Positions 5,865 through 10,312 of a DNA stretch of 10,312 nucleotides are shown one piece after another. The DNA is from DATJUF01 sp035502655. GTDB lineage: Bacteria > Desulfobacterota > Binatia > Binatales > Binataceae. A model generated the notes under the pieces. It was given only the letters and a program-made list of their open reading frames with translations. It ran no database searches and was not told where the DNA came from. A program made the position numbers and the translations under genes. Each line of letters begins with the position of its first letter. Within the stretch, counting starts at the first letter, position 1. The DNA lies in contig DATJUF010000322.1 in assembly GCA_035502655.1 (NCBI GenBank), positions 1 through 10,312 of the forward strand, read 5' to 3'.

Positions 5865-6266
5865 CTAGTCGGGATAATGGACCAGTTCGAGCTTGATCCC
5901 GTTGGGGTCCGTAAAAAATACGGCATAGTACCCGGGCCGGTAGTTATATTCACGCGGCGGATCGATAATCTTTCCGCCATGCGCTTCAATCTCCGGTGCA
6001 ATAATATCCACTGTTGAACGTCCCGCCACGCGAAATGCGATTTCGCGCAAACCCGTCCGCGCCTTATTGAATTCCTGGCTCAGCGCCGGGCCGGGCGGCT
6101 GAACCCAGAAACTCCCGAACTGTCCGTAAAAACCTGTCGCTCGCGCTGGCGGCTCAATATCATGCCGCCCGGAATACCCAATCTTCGGCATTAGCCACGC
6201 ATAAAATTCAATCGCTGCCTCGAAGTTCGGGCAATTAATCATTACGTGATCAACTCCACCGGGCAT
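5865..6266 (-). CDS. VOC superfamily protein (glyoxalase/bleomycin-resistance/dioxygenase fold)
   Basis: A 133-residue single-chain protein with two beta-alpha-beta-beta-beta modules. Module one opens with VDHVMINCPNFEAAIEFY (5-22), module two with LREIAFRVAG (73-82) and closes with FFTDPNGIKLELVHYP. Expected metal ligands are His7, the residue at the start of module two, and Glu127 in KLELV. The module-two position, often His in HHIAFRV, is Glu75 here. Fold members are metal-dependent lyases, epimerases, ring-cleaving dioxygenases or antibiotic-binding proteins; nothing narrows the choice. The ATG is preceded by AGGAGG at 8 bases, a strong site. It is the last gene of the minus-strand run, 46 bases after the M20 gene, and its stop lies 29 bases from the stop of the convergent AstA-like gene with no clear terminator between. 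Confidence 0.85.
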   Translation of the reverse strand: MPGGVDHVMINCPNFEAAIEFYAWLMPKIGYSGRHDIEPPARATGFYGQFGSFWVQPPGPALSQEFNKARTGLREIAFRVAGRSTVDIIAPEIEAHGGKIIDPPREYNYRPGYYAVFFTDPNGIKLELVHYPD

Positions 6267-6312
6267 TGACTATTCCTCCTGTCTTCTGAGGCCTGCTCGA
6301 ATCGTTCGCCGC

Positions 6313-7698
6313 CTATAGAGCAAGCAACTGAGTATAGAAGCGAATCGCACCTTCGACGTCCTCTAAAAGGTTATACTCATTCGGCGCATGGATTATACCG
6401 GTCGCAATCCCAGGCCCAAACACCACCGGACGAAGCCCCGCCGCTGCATATATTCCCGCCTCTGTGCATCCCGCCTTGACGCCTGCGTCCAGCGGCAGCG
6501 ATGCTGCGGCCAGCGCTCCCATCGCCAATTCCACAGTCGCACTATCGAGCGGGCTACGAAACCCTGGATTCGCCCGGCGCTCATTCAATTCTATGTTTAC
6601 GCCGCCCAGTTTTTTTTCGATCTTCTCCGCAACCAGTCTCAGTCCAAGGCGCACTTCGTCGAGCGCCATGGCCGGGGGCGGCCTCAGCTCGAATTCCAGT
6701 TTCAGCCGGTCGCCCTCAGTACGTAGCACGCCCGGATTACAGGTCAGAGTGGGCGATGCATAATCTGATTCGGCCTGCCCGGCAGTATCAGTGAACTGTT
6801 GCAGTTCCTCGATAAACCTCAGCAAGCCCGCTAGTGTCTCGCGCGGAATGACCTCATCAGCCGTCGCCGCATCATCATTCGCAACCCGCGACGCCTCTGG
6901 CACCATACCTGCCCCGACGCTCGCAACAATCATTTCGCAGCGCGATGGCACCTTGTTCACTGCATCGCCGCCTGCAATCGTCGCAACTTGCAACGCCGGA
7001 TCATTACTCAAGGCCTCCAGCGCCATTCGGATCGCGTTGCTCCCCAGCGCCGGCGTACTTGAATGAGCCGATCGTCCGTTAAAGATGATTCGCTCTGCCT
7101 TGGCCGGCTGCGCCAGTCTTTGCGGCGTGAAGCGCAGCGTCAACTCGAATACCATGAATCCTTTATGGGCCGTAATTACCTGCAGATGCGAGGCCTCGCC
7201 GACGAAGGCTAGTCCTCCTCTCGGCAGGATTCCGGTCTCGGCCATCTCGCGCGCCCCAACCATCCCATGCTCCTCGCCAAACGTCGCGGCCAGGTAAACG
7301 TCGCGCCGCGGTACCGGCGTCGCACTCAGCGCAAATACCTTCGCGACGAAATCGAGTTTGGTGTCCGCCGCGCCCAAACCGTAGATCCGGCCGTTCTTGA
7401 CAACTGGCTTGAACGGATCGCCTTCGCATTCGCTCCACAATGACAGGTCACCCGGCGGTACTGTATCCAGATGCGTATTGAGCACCAGCGGCGCCGCATC
7501 ACTCTCACGCCCCTTGATTCGTGCGATTAGATTGACCTGTGCCGCGCCTTCGTTCACTGACGGTAATAGCTGTGATTCGATGCCGAGCGGCGCTAACAAC
7601 TCCTGCACGCAGAGTTCGATGATCTCGCGCGTACCTTCGCTGGTGACGCTCCGGCATGCGACCAGCCGCTTGCACCATTCCAGTACGCTTGCGTCCAC
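6313..7698 (-). CDS. M20 family metallo-peptidase/deacylase (ArgE/DapE/ACY1 type)
   Basis: A 461-residue cytoplasmic di-zinc hydrolase, counted from GTG 7698. All M20 metal-site residues are visible: His76 and Asp78 in NTHLDTVP, the bridging Asp112 in GAADTK, Glu142 (general base) and Glu143 in FGEEHG, Glu168 in VGEAS, and the late His437 in IIHAPNEYN. The dimerisation domain is inserted between them with GRSAHSS (His212). M20 enzymes remove N-acyl groups (acetylornithine, succinyl-diaminopimelate, acyl amino acids) or cleave dipeptides. The length is at the upper end for ArgE/DapE, and there is an extra acidic-alanine segment around 270-290. Start choice: GAGGAG lies 9 bases before GTG 7698; a TTG at 7761 would add 21 low-complexity residues without a ribosome site. 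It lies between ubiE-like and VOC genes in the same direction. Substrate unknown; an N-succinyl amino acid made by the nearby AstA-like enzyme is only a guess. Confidence 0.88.
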   Translation of the reverse strand: MDASVLEWCKRLVACRSVTSEGTREIIELCVQELLAPLGIESQLLPSVNEGAAQVNLIARIKGRESDAAPLVLNTHLDTVPPGDLSLWSECEGDPFKPVVKNGRIYGLGAADTKLDFVAKVFALSATPVPRRDVYLAATFGEEHGMVGAREMAETGILPRGGLAFVGEASHLQVITAHKGFMVFELTLRFTPQRLAQPAKAERIIFNGRSAHSSTPALGSNAIRMALEALSNDPALQVATIAGGDAVNKVPSRCEMIVASVGAGMVPEASRVANDDAATADEVIPRETLAGLLRFIEELQQFTDTAGQAESDYASPTLTCNPGVLRTEGDRLKLEFELRPPPAMALDEVRLGLRLVAEKIEKKLGGVNIELNERRANPGFRSPLDSATVELAMGALAAASLPLDAGVKAGCTEAGIYAAAGLRPVVFGPGIATGIIHAPNEYNLLEDVEGAIRFYTQLLAL

Positions 7699-7707
7699 TA
7701 AACCTCG

Positions 7708-7713
7708 CTCCTC
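7708..7713 (-). promoter_or_regulatory. Ribosome binding site that fixes the M20 start
   Basis: GAGGAG on the minus strand is 9 bases before GTG 7698. The alternative TTG start at 7761 lies upstream of it and has no purine-rich site. Confidence 0.65.
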
Positions 7714-7780
7714 AGTTCCAGCCCCATCGGCTGATGCTGGCCTGGTTGAACTTCCACTCAACGAATCGGGATGAATTTAG

Positions 7781-8518
7781 CTATCCAGCCCGCCGGTCGG
7801 CACGGATTGCCGCGCCTGTCTTCACTCCACGATGAATCGCTACTGTATTGAAGCCACCGAGCGTGTAAGTTACCTCGCCGAAGCCGGCGCCACGCATCAT
7901 CTCCGCAACCGCATCCGCGTCCGGATGAATACTCAATGACTGAAATAGATACCGGTACGCTGCATAGTCACGTCCGACGGCTATTCCCAGCAGCGGCACC
8001 CATAATGCGATATACGATTTGAAGAATGGTTTCATCGGGCCACGCGGCGGCGTCAAATCAAGGCATGCGAGCCGCCCCCCCGGTCTCAGTACGCGCCCCA
8101 GCTCGGCAAAGGTCTTCGGCAGATCCGCAACATTGCGCAGCATGAAGCCGTTGACAACGCAGTCGAAAGTATTGTCGCGGAAGGGCAGCGCCATTGCGTC
8201 CCCGGCCGCGAAACTCAGCCTGCCGCCGATTCCTTCCGCCTCCCGCTTGCGCCGCGCCGAGCGCACCATCGGCAGGCAAAAATCGACGCCTGCAACCGTC
8301 CGAGCCCCCTGCCGGATCATCTCGAACGCCAGCTCGCCAGTTCCCGTCGCTATGTCCAGCACGTCGGCACCAGACGGCTGCACCATTTCAACAGTTTCCC
8401 GTCGCCAGCGCCCGTCCAGCCCCAGCGTCATCAGCCAGTTGACAGTATCGTAGCGCGGCACGATCCGCCCGAACATCTCGCGGATGCGCGCCGGCTTGCC
8501 CTTGTCACCTGCGTCCAC
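7781..8518 (-). CDS. ubiE/menG: Demethylmenaquinone/demethylubiquinone C-methyltransferase (UbiE/MenG)
   Basis: A 245-residue class I SAM methyltransferase of the usual UbiE length. N-terminal IREMFGRIVPRYDTVNWLMTLG (12-33) is the family signature; motif I VLDIATGTGELA (53-64) binds SAM; GVDF (77-80) is the ribose-binding acid; GDAMALPF follows, then NGFMLRNV (123-130), the UbiE counterpart of FGLRNV; RVLRPGGRL is motif III; the tail ends in AGFGEVTYTLGG and IHRGVK. It adds the ring C-methyl group in menaquinone or ubiquinone synthesis at the membrane surface. Which quinone is used cannot be decided, as no other men or ubi gene is in view. GTG 8518 is the only reasonable start because an in-frame TGA lies four codons upstream; GAGG is 10 bases before it, a weak site. 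It heads the group with M20 and VOC genes, 81 bases downstream of the DsbA-like gene. Confidence 0.92.
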   Translation of the reverse strand: MDAGDKGKPARIREMFGRIVPRYDTVNWLMTLGLDGRWRRETVEMVQPSGADVLDIATGTGELAFEMIRQGARTVAGVDFCLPMVRSARRKREAEGIGGRLSFAAGDAMALPFRDNTFDCVVNGFMLRNVADLPKTFAELGRVLRPGGRLACLDLTPPRGPMKPFFKSYIALWVPLLGIAVGRDYAAYRYLFQSLSIHPDADAVAEMMRGAGFGEVTYTLGGFNTVAIHRGVKTGAAIRADRRAG

Positions 8519-8577
8519 GCGCTTCCCGCCTCAGGCCTTCCAATCTGCGCTAGCGGATAGGCTGTTGCACCGTTTTG

Positions 8578-8583
8578 ATTATA
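8578..8583 (-). promoter_or_regulatory. Perfect TATAAT -10 box before the UbiE/MenG gene
   Basis: On the minus strand TATAAT occurs exactly in the 81-base gap, 59 bases before the GTG start at 8518, in an otherwise GC-rich context. A TTGAGC lies upstream but only 14 bases away, shorter than the normal 16-18, and other -35 positions match poorly. It could drive ubiE/menG, M20 and VOC genes independently of the DsbA-like gene. Confidence 0.45.
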
Positions 8584-8599
8584 GTGTCCCGGCCGTTGC

Positions 8600-9679
8600 T
8601 CAACGTGGATCTGGCTGCGGTCCGCCGGACGCGGTCTTGGTCTCCGCGCTCGCGACTTTCGCCGGATGAGCCGCATCGGCCAACTCGCTATCAATTATGT
8701 TCTGGAAGACCGGCATTGACTCCGCCCCTTCGATCTCGCGCCCATTGATAAAGAACGTCGGCGTTGCCGCAACCCCAGCCGCACCGCCCTCCGCCTGTTC
8801 CTTACGAATTCCAGGTACCTTGGACTGCGAATCGAAGCAGGTGTCAAACTTCTTTGTATTGAGTCCCAGCCTCGCCGCAGTGGCCTTGAGATCCGCTGGG
8901 GCAAGCTTGGTCTGATCTGCGAACAAGGCATCATGATATTGCCAGAATTTTCCTTGGTCACTCGCGCATTGCGCTGCGCTCGCCGCGTCCAGAGCATGCG
9001 CATGCATGCCGAGCGGAAAATCCATATAGACGAATTTCACTTTATCGCCATACTTCTTGCGGATCGCCTCCACCGTAGGCTCCGCCGCGCGGCAATAGGG
9101 ACACTGGAAATCCGAGAATTCCACCATCGTCACCGGCGCATCCTTGCCGCCGCTCCATGGATGGCCCGCCGACGCAATCACCGATCGCGGCGGCTGCAAC
9201 AACACCTTGACATCCTCTTCATTCCTCAGCTTCTCCAGCAGGGCCTCGCGTTGCAGACGCTCAGCGTGAGCCTGCAACGCATTAATTAAGGGCTTTTTGA
9301 TCTGATCGAACGGCTTGTTGTTGGTCTGCGAGTCAATTGCCGCCTTATGCGCTTCGTAATATTTCCTCGCGTCTGCTTCGGTTACCGCAGGCGTCTTCAT
9401 CTCAGTTTTGAGGTAATCGTCCGGCGTCAGCTTCGCCTTCTTTGCCGCCGCGTCAACTACTGACTGATCGATCATCTGCTCCAAGGACTGTTTGCGGAGA
9501 TCATAAAGCTGGTTCTTCGGAATATTCGACAGCACCCGCGCGTCAAGTTCTTGCATCGTGATTGTGCGGCCCGCGACTGTAGCGGCCACCTGACTATCAC
9601 TGTCCGCCGCCTGCGCCATGGCCGGTACTGCTCCGGCCAACCCTATCACCGCCACTGCGATCACTATCGCGCTTCGCAT
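8600..9679 (-). CDS. Secreted DsbA-type thioredoxin-fold oxidoreductase with an N-terminal SurA/PpiC-like segment
   Basis: A 359-residue exported protein, counted from ATG 9679. Residues 1-24 form a signal peptide: Arg2, a hydrophobic IVIAVAVIGLAGAV core and cleavage near AMAQA. Residues about 31-161 resemble the SurA/PpiC N-terminal helical domain: VAGRTITMQELDA, SLEQMIDQSVVDAAAKK, then VTEADARKYYEAHK. From about 182 is a DsbA_2-type thioredoxin domain: EFSDFQCPYC with active site CPYC (193-196), FPLGMHAHALDAASAAQC, FWQYHDALF, the cis-proline loop GVAATPTFF (Pro307), and a second pair Cys238/Cys281. It should form or rearrange disulfides in periplasmic proteins; the helical part may bind unfolded clients. 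The N-terminal part lacks the parvulin catalytic domain. Start: an ATG at 9751 with AGGAG before it would add 24 residues, but those codons have only 8 of 23 G/C third bases and would bury the signal peptide, so 9679 is preferred. Confidence 0.87.
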   Translation of the reverse strand: MRSAIVIAVAVIGLAGAVPAMAQAADSDSQVAATVAGRTITMQELDARVLSNIPKNQLYDLRKQSLEQMIDQSVVDAAAKKAKLTPDDYLKTEMKTPAVTEADARKYYEAHKAAIDSQTNNKPFDQIKKPLINALQAHAERLQREALLEKLRNEEDVKVLLQPPRSVIASAGHPWSGGKDAPVTMVEFSDFQCPYCRAAEPTVEAIRKKYGDKVKFVYMDFPLGMHAHALDAASAAQCASDQGKFWQYHDALFADQTKLAPADLKATAARLGLNTKKFDTCFDSQSKVPGIRKEQAEGGAAGVAATPTFFINGREIEGAESMPVFQNIIDSELADAAHPAKVASAETKTASGGPQPDPR

Positions 9680-9979
9680 AGTCTCCCCCCGTGCTCCCAT
9701 GCAAAAAACTTCAAGGCAATATCGCCAAGCTCCACACTGTCGAGCTTTCATTTACTCTCCTGTACAGAACGGCGCGAGGCCGCCATTCACGCATGCTAAC
9801 AGTTTCAACGAACCGCCGCGACGGCGTCGCCTGCCCGCACCAACTACACCCGCTATCGCTTGCTCGTGCAAAACCATGCCTTCCTTGCATGAATACACGC
9901 TCCTGATTTTCGCCCCACCCGCGATATGCTATGCACCCTCGTACATGCCTCTCCCAGGGAGGCCAGGAGGTATTCTTTC
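9680..9979. other. Divergent gap between DsbA-like and SnoaL-like genes
   Basis: This 300-base stretch must hold both divergent promoters. Overlapping plus-strand reading frames here are proline- and histidine-rich, resemble no family and start without ribosome sites. Visible elements: a perfect 5-bp inverted repeat GCGAC-GGC-GTCGC near 9819-9831; a minus-strand AGGAG 5 bases before ATG 9751; TATGCT at 9925-9930 on the plus strand as a weak -10 without a good -35; and AGGAGG at 9965-9970 before the SnoaL-like ATG. I cannot place either promoter firmly. Confidence 0.45.
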
Positions 9980-10312
9980 ATGAGCGCCAACGATAATCGC
10001 AAGCTCGTAACCGACGCTTTCACGGCATGGGCCCGCGGCGACGGCATGGCTTTTTTCAACCTCCTGGCCGACGACGTGCATTGGACTGTGATCGGCAGCA
10101 CCCCCGTCTCGCGCACCTACACCAGCAAGAGCGCCTTCGTCGAAGGCGCTGTTAAGCCGCTGACCGCCAAACTCGCCGGTCCCATCGTGCCCACCGTTCG
10201 CGACCTGCTCGCCGATGGCGACAAAGTCGCTCTCCAATGGGAAGGGCGCTCCACCGGCACCAATGGCACCATCTATTATCAAACTTATTGCTGGGTAATG
10301 CGCCTCGAGGGC
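9980..10312 (+). CDS. SnoaL-like/NTF2-fold protein (ketosteroid isomerase-related), 3' end cut off
   Basis: The frame is open from ATG 9980 to the window edge, giving 111 residues of a protein that usually has about 130-140. AGGAGG at 9965-9970, 9 bases upstream, is a strong ribosome site. The sequence has the NTF2-like layout: an N-terminal helix (LVTDAFTAWARGDGMAFFNLL), the ADDVHWTVIG strand (30-39) lining the pocket, a middle TYTSKSAFVEGAVKPL helix, then the strands VRDLLADGDKVALQWEGRS (73-91) and YYQTYCWVMRLEG. The fold covers polyketide cyclases, ketosteroid isomerases, small hydrolases and non-enzymatic binding proteins; the catalytic residues are too variable to choose. No signal peptide, so it is cytoplasmic. 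It is divergent from the DsbA-like gene. The missing part is only the last strand. Confidence 0.85.
   Translation, partial: MSANDNRKLVTDAFTAWARGDGMAFFNLLADDVHWTVIGSTPVSRTYTSKSAFVEGAVKPLTAKLAGPIVPTVRDLLADGDKVALQWEGRSTGTNGTIYYQTYCWVMRLEG

Noticed and set aside
9551..9983. Overlapping plus-strand frames before the SnoaL-like gene
   Set aside because: Low-complexity Pro/His/Arg-rich translations, partly antisense to the DsbA signal peptide, and no start signals.
1..10312. Defence island, prophage, transposon or CRISPR content
   Set aside because: No nuclease, helicase, recombinase, toxin-antitoxin pair, terminal inverted repeats or spaced repeat array was seen; all sizeable genes belong to known metabolic or folding families.

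Overview
The window is GC-rich, with densely packed genes on both strands, mostly strong Shine-Dalgarno sites, a secreted DsbA-type protein and a quinone-biosynthesis methyltransferase. That suggests a Gram-negative, free-living environmental bacterium. The mix of a PaaG-like crotonase, a D-aminoacylase-type amidohydrolase, a stand-alone AstA-like protein and a SurA-like/DsbA fusion is compatible with an uncultured soil lineage (Binatota or Desulfobacterota-like), but this is inference without any database search. I see no rRNA, tRNA, CRISPR array, transposase, phage gene or integration site.

Left part, plus strand (1-4272): the 3' end of a 3-hydroxyisobutyrate dehydrogenase-type oxidoreductase, a crotonase with a PaaG-type active site, a 560-residue N-acyl-D-amino-acid deacylase-type amidohydrolase, and a seven-Asp-box beta-propeller protein without a signal peptide. 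The gaps are 92-242 bases and hold hairpins or short repeats, so this is a co-directional cluster rather than a tight operon. The first two genes fit acyl-CoA or branched-chain acid catabolism. The amidohydrolase and the propeller have no obvious shared substrate.

Middle (4273-5864): a small zinc-ribbon gene on the minus strand, followed by a canonical intrinsic terminator and a second hairpin, and divergent from it an arginine N-succinyltransferase (AstA) family gene. The AstA-like gene starts with GTG, lacks a clear ribosome binding site and has a -10-like element six bases upstream, so it may be leaderless. It stands without the rest of the arginine succinyltransferase pathway.

Right part, minus strand (5865-9679), in transcription order: a SurA-like/DsbA fusion with a signal peptide, a UbiE/MenG methyltransferase, an M20 metallo-deacylase/peptidase and a VOC (glyoxalase-fold) protein. 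Gaps are 46-82 bases. A perfect TATAAT before the methyltransferase may give the last three genes their own promoter. The window ends in a plus-strand SnoaL/NTF2-like gene, cut by the window edge and divergent from the DsbA gene.

Most of the window is ordinary housekeeping and catabolic content. The points worth a second look are the altered metal site of the amidohydrolase, the cytoplasmic Asp-box propeller, the diverged solitary AstA with possible leaderless start, the foldase-oxidoreductase fusion and the tiny zinc-ribbon protein. I found no convincing new defence or mobile system.
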